Positions 1 to 8,458 of a stretch of DNA of 64,000 bases are shown piece after piece; the stretch's first letter is position 1, and each line of letters opens with the position of its first letter. Location of the stretch: NCBI GenBank assembly GCA_017941085.1, contig JAGAXF010000033.1, positions 1 through 64,000 of the forward strand, written 5' to 3'. The position numbers and the translations under genes are program-made. The stretch is from Bacillota bacterium. GTDB lineage: Bacteria > Bacillota > Clostridia > Peptostreptococcales > Anaerovoracaceae. The notes beneath the pieces are model-generated. The model saw nothing but the letters and a program-made list of their open reading frames with translations. It did not search any database and was not told the DNA's origin.

Positions 1-387
1 CTAGACTTAACTTATTCTGACAATGAATGGATTGATATATTAAATTCCATGGGATATAACATAGAGGCCTTCGGAGACAATACCTATATAGTCAGAGAAA
101 TACCCACATTTATGACTTTAGAAGAGGCGGAAAGCTTTGTTAATGTATTCATAGATTCATATAACGATGATAGAAAAACCACCAATCAGGTAGTTATAGA
201 TAAGCTGATTACTAAAGCATGTAAGTCTTCCATTAAAGCGAATGACTATATCAAAGATAATGAGATAGCTGCATTAATTGAGGATCTTAAGAATTGCAGA
301 AATCCTTTCTCTTGTCCTCATGGAAGACCTACATTTATTAAATTCAGTAAATATGATATTGAAAAAATGTTTAAACGGATTCAGTAA
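1..387 (+). CDS. mutL: DNA mismatch repair protein MutL, C-terminal end (partial)
   Basis: The reading frame is open from the first base of the window, so only the last 128 codons are present. The visible part is the MutL C-terminal dimerisation domain. It ends in the family's hallmark CPHGRPT motif (near nt 315-335), preceded by an ACKSSIKAND helix typical of MutL and by an acidic, less conserved segment. MutL couples MutS mismatch recognition to strand incision and excision. In organisms without MutH the C-terminal domain is the nicking endonuclease; the CPHGRPT motif belongs to that metal-binding site. The next gene begins about 70 bp later on the same strand, and miaA follows it, in line with the common mutL-miaA linkage in Firmicutes. 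An ATG at nt 49 is internal and not a real start. Confidence 0.92.
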   Translation, partial: LDLTYSDNEWIDILNSMGYNIEAFGDNTYIVREIPTFMTLEEAESFVNVFIDSYNDDRKTTNQVVIDKLITKACKSSIKANDYIKDNEIAALIEDLKNCRNPFSCPHGRPTFIKFSKYDIEKMFKRIQ

Positions 388-459
388 AATGATTAAGTTA
401 AATATAAAAATACAACATATTATTAGACGTTATTATTATTGAGCAGCAAAGGATACAAA

Positions 460-2280
460 ATGGGCACAACAACTACAAACTATAATGAAATTAAGAAAAT
501 GGAAATCGAAAGGGCAATAGATGTAATTGATAGTATTGCCAAGAGTCCGGATCCATATCTAAGATATAAAACCGGAAGACCTATAACGGATATCAAAGAA
601 ATGTTTGAATCCAGCGTAAAGAAATATGGCGACAATATTGCCTTTATGCAGAAGTTTAGGAAAGGGGAGCCTTATACAAAAATTACATATAAAGAGGCCC
701 TTTCTGATGTAAATGCCCTTGGTACCGCCTTAATAAAAAAGGGACTAAAGGGAAAAAGAATTTCCATAATTGGGGAAACAAATTATCAATGGGAGTCAAC
801 GTATTTGTCCATTATAGGAGGGGCAGGTATAGTTGTGCCTCTGGACAAGGAACTACCTAAGGAAGATTTAAAGTATTTGATTCAGGATGCTGAGGTTTCC
901 TGCATTTTCTTTGGCAAGAAATTTGAGAACATTTTCAAAGAAATGAAAGCGTCAGGGGATACACCTTTAGAATTCTTAGTAAACATGGATTCAGAAGAAG
1001 AAACAGATGGTGTATTAAGCTGGAAGGGATTAATAACAGAAGGGAAAAAACTGGTGGAGGAAGGAGACCGCAGCTTTATAGATGCAGAAATAATTGCTGA
1101 TGATATGGCTGTTATTCTGTATACCTCCGGTACAACAGGCTTTGCCAAGGGAGTAATGCTTAGCAATAGAAATCTTTGCGAGAACTTAATGGCGGCGCCT
1201 ACAATATTAAACGTTAACCCTTGGGATATTTTCTTTTCTGTTCTTCCTGTTCATCACACATATGAATGTACCTGTGCATTTTTAATGCCTCTATATAAGG
1301 GGGCTTGTATAGCATATATGGAAGGCCTTAAATATATTACCAAGAACCTTGAAGAAGTTTCTCCCACCATGCTTTTAGGGGTTCCTGTTCTCATCGAAAC
1401 CCTTTATAAGAAAATATGGAAGGGTGTAAGAGAAAAGGGGAAGGAGAATACTCTACGTAAGCTTCTGGCTATAAATCACAGGACGAGAAAGTTGGGTCTT
1501 GATATAAGTAGACCCTTTACCAAGGATATATTAAAGGTATTTGGAGGACGCATGCGGGTAATAATTAGCGGCGGCGCTGCCATAGACCCGGATATCCTTC
1601 AATTCTTTAATGATATTGGTATTACCGCAGTTCAAGGCTATGGTCTTACTGAATGTTCTCCTATGGCTGCACTTAATCCCGATGTGGAAAAAGACATGAG
1701 AAATGAATCCGTGGGGCATGTTCTTCCGGGTATGGAGGTAAAGGTAATAGACAAGGATGAAAATGGCATTGGTGAAATATGCTTTAAAGGTCCTAATGTT
1801 ATGATGGGTTATTATAACAACAAAGAAGCTACAGATGAGGTTCTTATTGATGGTTGGTTCCATACCGGGGATCTGGGCTATGTTGACAGTGAGGACTTTG
1901 TATATATTACCGGAAGAAAAAAGAATGTAATTATTACTGACAATGGTAAAAACGTTTTCCCTGAAGAATTGGAATACGAATTATCTAAAATTCCTTATAT
2001 ATCCGAATCAATGGTTTGGGGCTCAGAGGATGAAGATTCATCCAACAATAGGAGTATTGCTGCAACAGTAACCATAGAGGAGGAAGAAGTAAAAGAAGCC
2101 CTTGGAGAAGGATATTCTCCGGAGGATGTGGAGAAATTAATTTGGCAGGAAATAGACAAGATTAATGAAAGGCTTCCGCTTTATAAACGTATACGAAAGC
2201 TGATAATTAGAGATAGAGAATTCGAAAAAACCACCGGTAAGAAAATCAAGAGATTTGTCGAAGACAATAGAAATGAATAA
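460..2280 (+). CDS. AMP-dependent acyl-CoA synthetase (long-chain fatty acid-CoA ligase type)
   Basis: The protein (606 aa from the ATG at 460) is an ANL-superfamily adenylating enzyme that would activate a carboxylic acid with ATP and transfer it to CoA. Visible motifs are the phosphate-binding loop YTSGTTGFAKGV near residue 221, GYGLTECSP near 392, the ATP-ribose aspartate motif HTGDLGY near 467, the hinge GRKKN near 484, and the C-terminal catalytic lysine region TTGKKIKRF near 592. No membrane segment is seen. A TTG at 439 is in frame, but an AAAGGA seven bases before the ATG at 460 makes the ATG the better start. The gene is inserted between mutL and miaA and overlaps miaA. The closest family type is long-chain acyl-CoA synthetase, but the acid used cannot be read from sequence. 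Confidence 0.88.
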   Translation: MGTTTTNYNEIKKMEIERAIDVIDSIAKSPDPYLRYKTGRPITDIKEMFESSVKKYGDNIAFMQKFRKGEPYTKITYKEALSDVNALGTALIKKGLKGKRISIIGETNYQWESTYLSIIGGAGIVVPLDKELPKEDLKYLIQDAEVSCIFFGKKFENIFKEMKASGDTPLEFLVNMDSEEETDGVLSWKGLITEGKKLVEEGDRSFIDAEIIADDMAVILYTSGTTGFAKGVMLSNRNLCENLMAAPTILNVNPWDIFFSVLPVHHTYECTCAFLMPLYKGACIAYMEGLKYITKNLEEVSPTMLLGVPVLIETLYKKIWKGVREKGKENTLRKLLAINHRTRKLGLDISRPFTKDILKVFGGRMRVIISGGAAIDPDILQFFNDIGITAVQGYGLTECSPMAALNPDVEKDMRNESVGHVLPGMEVKVIDKDENGIGEICFKGPNVMMGYYNNKEATDEVLIDGWFHTGDLGYVDSEDFVYITGRKKNVIITDNGKNVFPEELEYELSKIPYISESMVWGSEDEDSSNNRSIAATVTIEEEEVKEALGEGYSPEDVEKLIWQEIDKINERLPLYKRIRKLIIRDREFEKTTGKKIKRFVEDNRNE

Positions 2281-3256
2281 AATTGTTGTTATATGTGGAC
2301 CTACTGCCGTTGGTAAAACGGAAATAGCACTTAAGATTGCAGGGGACTTTGATATGGAGATTGTCTCCTGTGATTCTATGCAAATATATAAATATATGGA
2401 CATAGGAAGTGCTAAACCCAGTCCTAAGGAGATGGAACTTATTCCTCATCACATGATCGATGTGGTGGACCCAACCGCTGTTTCATCCAATGCTGTAGAT
2501 TCCTTTTCTGTGGCAAAGTATTCTGAGATGGCTCAAAATGCCATTGATCAAATAATTTCCAGAGGAAAAATTCCTCTAATAACAGGAGGTACCGGACTCT
2601 ATCTGGATTCAATAATCTATGACATTGACTTTGCTTCATCTCCTGAAGATTCAGAAGTCAGAAGGGAATTATATGACTTTGCTGAGGAAAAGGGAGCAGA
2701 AGCTTTACACGAGATTTTACAAAATGAAGATCCTGAAAGCGCAGAAAGAATTCATCCCAACAACATAAAAAGAGTAGTGCGAGCTATTGAGTCTGCCCGA
2801 TTGGGAAATAGCATTAAAGATTTTAAAAGTGATTTTACCCTTAATAGCAAATATAATCCCATCCTAATTGGATTGACTAGAGAACGACAGGAACTGTATG
2901 ATAGAATCAACAAAAGGGTTGATCTATTAATGGAAAAGGGGTTACTTAAGGAAGTTACTCTTTTGAAGGAAATGGGACTTACCTCAGAGGATTATCCCAT
3001 GAAGGGCATTGGCTATAAAGAACTTTTGGATTATCTTGATGGCAAGGTGTCCCTTGATGAAGCGGTAGATCAAATTAAAACCAATACCAGGCATTATGCC
3101 AAAAGGCAATTCACCTGGTTTAAGAAATATGAAGATATGACCTGGTTTGACTTAACGGGAATTGGAAATAAGGGATTATACAAAGACGATGATTCATACC
3201 TTGGCTATGATCATAAGGCGGGGGAAATTAAGGAATGGCTGAAAACAAAACTATAG
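2273..3256 (+). CDS. miaA: tRNA dimethylallyltransferase
   Basis: MiaA transfers a dimethylallyl group to N6 of A37 in tRNAs that read UNN codons, the first step to (ms2)i6A37. The 327-aa protein begins VVICGPTAVGKTEIA (Walker A, residues about 5-18) and has the substrate-binding DSMQIYKYMDIGSAKP loop and the GGTGLY motif near residue 105. The usual R-Q-x-T-W-F-K segment (RQFTWFKKYEDMTWFD) is near the end. Length is normal for the family. The ATG at 2273 overlaps the preceding stop codon by 8 bp, suggesting translational coupling; a TTG at 2255 is an unlikely alternative. The downstream recombinase gene starts inside the last 22 bp of miaA. Confidence 0.95.
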   Translation: MNKIVVICGPTAVGKTEIALKIAGDFDMEIVSCDSMQIYKYMDIGSAKPSPKEMELIPHHMIDVVDPTAVSSNAVDSFSVAKYSEMAQNAIDQIISRGKIPLITGGTGLYLDSIIYDIDFASSPEDSEVRRELYDFAEEKGAEALHEILQNEDPESAERIHPNNIKRVVRAIESARLGNSIKDFKSDFTLNSKYNPILIGLTRERQELYDRINKRVDLLMEKGLLKEVTLLKEMGLTSEDYPMKGIGYKELLDYLDGKVSLDEAVDQIKTNTRHYAKRQFTWFKKYEDMTWFDLTGIGNKGLYKDDDSYLGYDHKAGEIKEWLKTKL

Positions 3257-4383
3257 CCCATAATCGAAGCGAAAAGCCTGAAAATGTGGTAAGGCATGAA
3301 GCGGATATTTTTAAAGAATGTGAGAAGCTGGAAAGGGTTCTACCAAAGTTTCTCCATGATTTTTTTATTTACTTAAGAGGTAATGTCCTGCCCATGACCA
3401 GACTTAATTATCTCAGGGACATTAAATTCTTTTGCGAATACCTCTGCAGAGAAACTATTTTGACAAATGCAAAGGAACCCAGTGAAATTACTATTAATGA
3501 TTTTAAAAGCGTAAGAGCAAAAGACATAAATTCCTTCTTGGATTATTGCCGTCATTATTCCATAACAAAGGACGGAGTAACTAATATCTATGAGAATAAC
3601 AATAAGACATTAGCCAGAAAAAAATCCTCTATATCCGTTATGTTTAAACACCTGTACAGGGATGAGCTTTTAGAAAAAAACATTACTGATGGATTTGATC
3701 CCATCAAAGTTCAGAAGGCTTCGGAACGAGAGATAAAAGCTCTCCAGGACGACGAGGTTATGCTGATGCTGGATGCCGTTTCCTCCGGTACCGGTCTTTC
3801 GGACAGAGAAAGGGGCTACTGGGAGAAAACAAAATTAAGAGACAAGGCCATTCTCATTTTGTTCCTAACTTACGGCTTAAGATTAAGCGAATTATGGCAG
3901 CTTAATGTAAGTTCCTTTAATTTTAAAAGAGGGGAATTTAAGATTTATAGAAAAAGAGGCAAGGAAAGCATTATGCCTCTTAACGATTCCGTCACCTCAA
4001 CGGTTCAGGATTATATAAATAACGAAAGACTTCCCGATGACAGAGTTGTGGAGGGAAATGAAGACGCCTTATTCCTTTCACTGCAAGGAAAACGAATGAC
4101 GGAAAGACAGCTGAGAGAAATGGTAAAAAAGTATTCCGCCATCGGTCTTAAAACTTCCCGAAAGGGTGGCTACAGCCCCCATAAGCTAAGAGCTACAACA
4201 GCAACCAGCTTAATCGGCAGAGGAAATTCCATATATGATGTGGCGGCTCTTTTGGACCATGAACAGGTTACCACCACCCAGCTATATGCCAGACAAAAGC
4301 AAGGGGTTAAAAGAGATCTGGTAAAGGGAATGGAATGGGAAACCGAAAGGCGTCAGGGTATGAAGGATGAGGATGATGAGTAA
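3235..4383 (+). CDS. Tyrosine recombinase/integrase (XerC/XerD-like, chromosomal)
   Basis: This 382-aa protein has an N-terminal SAM-like core-binding domain (about residues 30-150) and a C-terminal catalytic domain (about 170-370). The full catalytic set is visible: R216 (in YGLRLSEL), K243 (in RGKES), H316 and R319 (in SPHKLRA), H342 (in LLDHEQ) and the nucleophile Y351 (in QLYAR). It should therefore be an active strand-transfer enzyme. It overlaps miaA by 22 bp and the next methyltransferase gene by 17 bp, so it is embedded in a housekeeping operon, not in a mobile element; no attachment site or excisionase is seen. It could be the chromosome dimer-resolution recombinase or a lineage-specific Xer paralogue. 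The N-terminal region is longer than in classic XerC/XerD. Confidence 0.85.
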   Translation: MAENKTIAHNRSEKPENVVRHEADIFKECEKLERVLPKFLHDFFIYLRGNVLPMTRLNYLRDIKFFCEYLCRETILTNAKEPSEITINDFKSVRAKDINSFLDYCRHYSITKDGVTNIYENNNKTLARKKSSISVMFKHLYRDELLEKNITDGFDPIKVQKASEREIKALQDDEVMLMLDAVSSGTGLSDRERGYWEKTKLRDKAILILFLTYGLRLSELWQLNVSSFNFKRGEFKIYRKRGKESIMPLNDSVTSTVQDYINNERLPDDRVVEGNEDALFLSLQGKRMTERQLREMVKKYSAIGLKTSRKGGYSPHKLRATTATSLIGRGNSIYDVAALLDHEQVTTTQLYARQKQGVKRDLVKGMEWETERRQGMKDEDDE

Positions 4384-5023
4384 AGAGCATCTAGTACCTG
4401 AAATCATAGACGGTAAACTTTCCATAAAAAAAGACAATATGACTTTATGTCAGGATTTTTCTTTGATGAAGGATAGAATTAGTCCCCATAGATTAAATGG
4501 AGAGATGCTGATTAAAGCAGCCAAAATCAAAGGGCAGGAGAACAGCTCATTAACTATTCTTGATGCCACTGCCGGTTTAGGAGAAGATTCATTTCTTTTG
4601 GCTGCAGCCGGATTTAAACTCATATTGGTTGAATACAATAGGACTATATATGAACTTTTGGAAGATGGACTAAGGCGTGGCCTTGAAGATCCGGATATCT
4701 CACATATAGTATCAAGGATGAATGCTATCAATGGAAATAGTATAGATATAATAGAATCAAAAGAATTTAACCCGGATATTATTTATCTGGATCCCATGTT
4801 TCCTACAAGAAAGAAAAGCGGTCTTATTAAAAAGAAATTCCAGATAATGCAAGAGTTGGAAAACCCTACAGATATGGAAATAGAATTATTGGAGGCAGCC
4901 ATAAATTTTAGGCCAAGAAAGATTATTATTAAAAGACCCCTTAAGGCCCAAAGTTTAGGCGATATTAAACCTACTTATTCAATTGAAGGCAGCGTTATAA
5001 GATATGATTGCATAGTAATGTAA
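4367..5023 (+). CDS. rsmJ: RsmJ-like class I SAM-dependent methyltransferase
   Basis: The 218-aa protein matches the RsmJ/YhiQ (DUF548) pattern. It has a SAM-binding motif I DATAGLGEDSF near residue 66, an acidic VEYNRT strand, the catalytic-site motif YLDPMFPTRKKSGLIKKKFQ near residue 142, and IIIKRP near the end. In gammaproteobacteria RsmJ makes m2G1516 in 16S rRNA; an equivalent rRNA base target here is inferred. Three ATG codons lie close together (4367, 4373, 4376); the longest form overlaps the recombinase by 17 bp. It forms part of the mutL-to-GNAT operon. Confidence 0.75.
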   Translation: MRMMSKEHLVPEIIDGKLSIKKDNMTLCQDFSLMKDRISPHRLNGEMLIKAAKIKGQENSSLTILDATAGLGEDSFLLAAAGFKLILVEYNRTIYELLEDGLRRGLEDPDISHIVSRMNAINGNSIDIIESKEFNPDIIYLDPMFPTRKKSGLIKKKFQIMQELENPTDMEIELLEAAINFRPRKIIIKRPLKAQSLGDIKPTYSIEGSVIRYDCIVM

Positions 5024-5043
5024 CAAAATAATGGAGTAACAAA

Positions 5044-6402
5044 GTGTCAAGACATATTATAGAAGAACTAAATAGCTATTATACCCAAGCCTTTGGAATT
5101 GATTTACGGCTATTAAATATTGCAAATGAAATTCAAGACAGATTAAAAGATAGATTTAATGAAGTGGATACAATTTCAGCCTTTCATCAAGGAAAGGTTT
5201 TAAAGGCTTTTCAAGAAATAGGAATTAGCGACAATCACTTTTCTTGGAATACAGGCTACGGATATGATGACATTGGCAGGGAAGCTGTGGAAAGGGTTTT
5301 CGCCAAAGTTTTTGGTGCAGAAAAAGCTCTGGTTAGGCCCAATATTGTTAACGGAACCCATGCCATATCCTTGGCATTGTTGGGAATATTAAAAAGGGGA
5401 GATAAGGTTATTTATTGTACCGGAGCCCCTTATGATACCCTGCAAAGCGTTACGGGATATAAGAATAACCCGGATACTGATAAAACCAATAGTTCTACAG
5501 ATGATAAGGACAATATTAATATAGGAACTCTTAAAGATTTAGGTGTCCAGTATGAGGAAATTGACCTACTTGAGGATGGAAATATTGATTTAAAGAAACT
5601 TGAAAAGTCCATAACTCCTGATGTTAAAATGGTAGCTATACAACGATCAAAAGGTTATAGTTGGCGTAATTCAATTACTGTAAACCAAATTAGAGAGGTT
5701 GCAGATCTTGTTCATGGCATAGATTCACATATCTGTATTATGGTAGACAACTGCTATTGTGAGTTTGTTGAGGCTGATGAGCCTATTGAAGCCGGTGCAG
5801 ATATTATTTGTGGCTCCTTAATTAAAAATCCGGGAGGTGGACTGGCACTTTCAGGAGGATATCTATGTGGCAGAACTGATTTAATTGATATGGCATCCTA
5901 TCGTCTTACTTGTCCCGGAATAGGCGCGGAATGCGGTCTTACCTTTGGTCAAAACAGAAATGTTCTTCAAGGCTTATTCCTGGCGCCATCAATTACTGCA
6001 GGAGCCGTTAAAGGAGCTATTTTCTGCGGTAATTTCTTTGATGAAATCGGCTTTGACGTTTCTCCTGATGACAACTTTAATTCTATTAGAGCTGATATTA
6101 TACAGGCTGTTGAAGTAGGCTCCATTGAAGCAGTTAAGGCTTTTTGCCTGGGAATACAAAAGGCTGCTCCCATCGATTCCAAGGTGACTCCTGTTCCTGC
6201 TCCCATGCCGGGATATGATGATGATATTATTATGGCTGCCGGTACCTTTGTTCAAGGATCATCTATTGAACTGTCTGCCGACGGTCCCTTGAGAGAGCCT
6301 TATACTGTTTATTTCCAAGGCGGATTAACCTTTGAACATTCCAAGCTGGGAACTTTGATGGCAGCCCAGGAAATGCTTAATGCGGGTATTTTCACTTTAT
6401 AA
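5044..6402 (+). CDS. Methionine gamma-lyase family protein (former 'aluminium resistance protein')
   Basis: The 452-aa protein is a fold-type I PLP enzyme of the YnbB/Met_gamma_lyase family (Pfam Met_gamma_lyase). It has the N-terminal HFSWNTGYGYDDIGRE segment, the VRPNIVNGTHAI cofactor region, and a likely Schiff-base lysine K261 in GSLIKNPGGG. The start is GTG, with GGAG about ten bases upstream. In Clostridia this gene commonly follows miaA and precedes lexA; here miaA is three genes upstream and an SOS-type gene lies downstream, while lexA itself is absent. An Asp/Asn/Ser/Thr-rich insertion (about residues 140-158) interrupts the usual fold. The biochemical role of this family is uncertain; the aluminium label is historical. 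Confidence 0.88.
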   Translation: MSRHIIEELNSYYTQAFGIDLRLLNIANEIQDRLKDRFNEVDTISAFHQGKVLKAFQEIGISDNHFSWNTGYGYDDIGREAVERVFAKVFGAEKALVRPNIVNGTHAISLALLGILKRGDKVIYCTGAPYDTLQSVTGYKNNPDTDKTNSSTDDKDNINIGTLKDLGVQYEEIDLLEDGNIDLKKLEKSITPDVKMVAIQRSKGYSWRNSITVNQIREVADLVHGIDSHICIMVDNCYCEFVEADEPIEAGADIICGSLIKNPGGGLALSGGYLCGRTDLIDMASYRLTCPGIGAECGLTFGQNRNVLQGLFLAPSITAGAVKGAIFCGNFFDEIGFDVSPDDNFNSIRADIIQAVEVGSIEAVKAFCLGIQKAAPIDSKVTPVPAPMPGYDDDIIMAAGTFVQGSSIELSADGPLREPYTVYFQGGLTFEHSKLGTLMAAQEMLNAGIFTL

Positions 6403-6444
6403 TCCTGCTGTGTATTTTGCCCAATAATTTATTTAGATAAAGTA

Positions 6445-7191
6445 ATGTCAACTGATAAGAACAACAAAACCAATAAGATATTATCTATTTTAAAACTGTT
6501 GATACTCCTTAGTATCATTGTTGCTGTTCCTTTATATCTTTTAATTACCCAAAGGGATATTATCGACAATTTAAGAAATCTGGACAATTTTAAAAGTCTG
6601 GTGGGTTACCTTCAGCGTAATCCCGCTGAAAGCGGATTACTTTATATAGGCCTCCAGGTTATTCAGATTATAATCAGCGTAATACCGGGGCAGATTTTCC
6701 AAATGGCTGCAGGATATCTTTATGGATTTCCCATTGGACTATTGCTGTCTATAATCGGTGCCACTTTGGGCTCCACCATTGCCTATATTCTTGCGGTGGT
6801 ATTGGGAAGAGATGCTATTAAGGTATTCGTAAAGCCGGATAAAATTGATTATTGGGCCAAACGTCTAAACAGCAAAAGAGCTTATATTATCGTCTTCCTG
6901 CTTTATTTAATTCCGGGCCTTCCCAAGGATGTAATCGCTTATGTGGCGGGAATTTCCAGAATGGATATAAGAGCCTTTCTGATTCTTTCTTTGATAGGAA
7001 GGACACCTGCCATGTCCGCAAGTATTTTGGTAGGTGCCTTCTATGACTCAGGAAATTATAGCGCCATGTTCATTGTAGCCGGCGTTTCCCTTATCATATT
7101 TATCATATGTCTTATTAAACGAAAATCCATAAGTAATTATCTTGATCAGCTTTATCAAAAGGTTGCAAACAATAATGTTAATGAAGATTAG
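6445..7191 (+). CDS. TVP38/TMEM64 (VTT, DedA-superfamily) membrane protein
   Basis: The 248-aa protein has a basic cytoplasmic N-terminus, one membrane helix near residues 13-33, and a VTT domain with paired re-entrant/transmembrane segments. Diagnostic stretches are IPGQIFQMAAGYLYGFPIG near residue 75-95 and YLIPGLPKDVIAYVAGISRM near 150-170, followed by two more hydrophobic helices and a positively charged tail. DedA/VTT proteins have been linked to lipid flipping and membrane homeostasis; the specific substrate here is unknown. It follows the PLP enzyme after about 40 bp. The downstream GNAT start codon lies within its last codons. Confidence 0.85.
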   Translation: MSTDKNNKTNKILSILKLLILLSIIVAVPLYLLITQRDIIDNLRNLDNFKSLVGYLQRNPAESGLLYIGLQVIQIIISVIPGQIFQMAAGYLYGFPIGLLLSIIGATLGSTIAYILAVVLGRDAIKVFVKPDKIDYWAKRLNSKRAYIIVFLLYLIPGLPKDVIAYVAGISRMDIRAFLILSLIGRTPAMSASILVGAFYDSGNYSAMFIVAGVSLIIFIICLIKRKSISNYLDQLYQKVANNNVNED

Positions 7192-7750
7192 AAAATCCAG
7201 TTTAAAGGACTTGGACATGATTATGGAAATCTATGAAATCGCCCGTAATTTCATGTCTGAAACCGGTAATCCTAATCAATGGGGTCCCAACAAATGGCCT
7301 CCTGTTGACCTTGTAATAAATGACATCAAAGAAGAAAAAAGCTATCTTGTATGTTCCAATTCCGATGATAGCGATGATAGCAATGATGACAAAGGCAATA
7401 AAAAGCTGGATTTAAGTAAGGATAATAAAGGTGAAATAATCCTGGGAGTTTTTTACTTTGATTATGGAAAGGACATAGATCCCTGCTATTTGAATATAGA
7501 AGAAGGGGAGTGGATGGATGATAGTCCCTATGGTGTCCTTCATAGAATTGCATCGGCACAAATAAAAAAAGGTATACTTGAGTTTGTAATCGACTGGTGT
7601 TTCCAAAGATGCAATCATATTCGAATAGACACTCACGAAGAAAATGCAATAATGCAAAAATGCCTTGAAAAATTAGGCTTTTCAAAGCGTGGAACCATTT
7701 ATGTGAAACAGGATAATTATCCCAGGATTGCCTTCGAAAAAACACTATAA
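7175..7750 (+). CDS. GNAT-family N-acetyltransferase
   Basis: The 191-aa protein has the GNAT layout: an N-terminal IRKSSLKDLDMIMEIYEIAR helix, a central strand region carrying ILGVFYFDYG, and a C-terminal half with SAQIKKGILEFVIDWC, HIRIDTHEENAIMQKCLEKLGF and a last strand ending PRIAFEKTL. The canonical R/Q-x-x-G-x-A acetyl-CoA loop is weak here (SAQIKKGI). A hydrophilic Ser/Asp/Lys-rich insert (about residues 55-80, encoded by near-repeats of GATGATAGC) splits two core strands. I prefer the ATG at 7175, overlapping the VTT gene by 17 bp with AAAGG upstream; an ATG at 7181 and an upstream TTG at 7142 are alternatives. The substrate cannot be inferred. Confidence 0.8.
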   Translation: MLMKIRKSSLKDLDMIMEIYEIARNFMSETGNPNQWGPNKWPPVDLVINDIKEEKSYLVCSNSDDSDDSNDDKGNKKLDLSKDNKGEIILGVFYFDYGKDIDPCYLNIEEGEWMDDSPYGVLHRIASAQIKKGILEFVIDWCFQRCNHIRIDTHEENAIMQKCLEKLGFSKRGTIYVKQDNYPRIAFEKTL

Positions 7751-7779
7751 AAATTTTAGAACAAAAGTTTATTTTTCTA

Positions 7780-7828
7780 TTGACATCGAACAAGTATTCT
7801 GTTATATTATTAAACGAACAAAGGTTTG
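7780..7828 (+). promoter_or_regulatory. SOS-type promoter with two LexA-like boxes
   Basis: TTGACA at 7780-7785 and TATATT at 7803-7808 are separated by exactly 17 bp. A LexA-like sequence CGAACAAGTATTCT (7787-7800) fills the spacer, and a second, CGAACAAAGGTTTG (7815-7828), lies at the expected transcription start. The Bacillus-type LexA consensus is CGAAC-N4-GTTCG; each box has an intact left half and one or two mismatches in the right half. The arrangement predicts repression by LexA and induction on DNA damage. It drives the small LysM gene downstream. Confidence 0.72.
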
Positions 7829-7852
7829 TTAAATAGAGCAGGGTTCTTTTTT

Positions 7853-7921
7853 CATTATAAGGGTCACATTATAAGGGTCACATTATAAGGGGCACATTAT
7901 AAGGGGCACATATAAGGTTCA
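7853..7921 (+). repeat. Five tandem 14-bp repeats in the leader of the LysM gene
   Basis: The unit CATTATAAGGGTCA occurs twice exactly (7853-7866, 7867-7880), then twice as CATTATAAGGGGCA (7881-7894, 7895-7908), then once shortened and diverged (7909-7921). The array lies wholly in the 5' untranslated region, between the SOS promoter and the AGAAAGG ribosome binding site. Units contain AAGGGG, which resembles a Shine-Dalgarno core. No spacers separate the copies, so this is not a CRISPR array. Confidence 0.9.
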
Positions 7922-7942
7922 ATAGAAAGGACGATTAGAGAT

Positions 7943-8245
7943 ATGTTTAAAAGGTATTATATTTCATCCAAGATCAGATTCACCATATTTGTATCTATAG
8001 TTTTGCTAATAGTATTTATGAGCATAAGTGCAATGTTTCAGATTTCATATGCATCAAATAAAGGAAATGATGTGAAATCATATTATGCCATTACAGTTGA
8101 ATCCGGAGATACGCTTTGGTCAATTGCATCAGAGTATTCAGATGGTAAAACCGATATAAGAAAGCTTATATATGAAATTACAGAGCTAAATAAATTAGAG
8201 ACAGCGGAGATTGCCATAGGTCAAAAGCTACTTATACCGGCATAA
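7943..8245 (+). CDS. YneA-like membrane-anchored LysM protein, probable SOS cell-division suppressor
   Basis: This 100-aa protein has a short basic N-terminus, one transmembrane segment (about residues 14-33) and a single LysM domain (about 47-99: YYAITVESGDTLWSIASEY ... IGQKLLIPA). Size and topology match Bacillus subtilis YneA, the LexA-controlled protein that delays septation during the SOS response. The upstream promoter carries LexA-like boxes, which supports the same role. In Bacillus yneA lies beside lexA; here lexA is not seen, but the neighbouring methionine gamma-lyase gene is a usual lexA neighbour. The ribosome binding site is AGAAAGG about 12 bases before the ATG. A general LysM cell-wall protein is the alternative. 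Confidence 0.75.
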   Translation: MFKRYYISSKIRFTIFVSIVLLIVFMSISAMFQISYASNKGNDVKSYYAITVESGDTLWSIASEYSDGKTDIRKLIYEITELNKLETAEIAIGQKLLIPA

Positions 8246-8283
8246 TGGACTATTATATTGGTATCATACCCTAAATATGAGAA

Positions 8284-8305
8284 AAACGTTGAAATTTCAA
8301 CGTTT
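8284..8305. other. Perfect 22-bp palindrome
   Basis: The half-site AAACGTTGAAA is followed immediately by its exact reverse complement, giving 11+11 bp with no spacer. It lies about 40 bp after the stop codon of the LysM gene. Lack of a loop and of a T-run argues against a simple terminator. A dimeric regulator binding site is possible. No neighbouring gene points to the regulator. Confidence 0.7.
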
Positions 8306-8458
8306 ATAAGGGGTGAGGCTAAAATATTCGATTTAAGGGACTTTTATATATATGGTCAAGGGTTTATACCTTTTAAAAACTTTTAAAATGGCTATTTTTA
8401 GGGAATTATAGCAATTGAGCCCATCGTTCCGACCCCCAATCGGATACCCATAGATCAA

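Noticed and set aside
3235..4383. Prophage or integrative element marked by the tyrosine recombinase
   Set aside because: The gene overlaps housekeeping genes on both sides, and no attachment repeats, excisionase or phage genes are near.
7853..7921. CRISPR-like array
   Set aside because: The 14-bp units are directly adjacent, with no unique spacers and no cas genes.
8425..8450. tRNA-like T-arm (5-bp stem with 7-nt loop)
   Set aside because: The loop lacks TTCRA and no acceptor, D or anticodon arms can be built around it.
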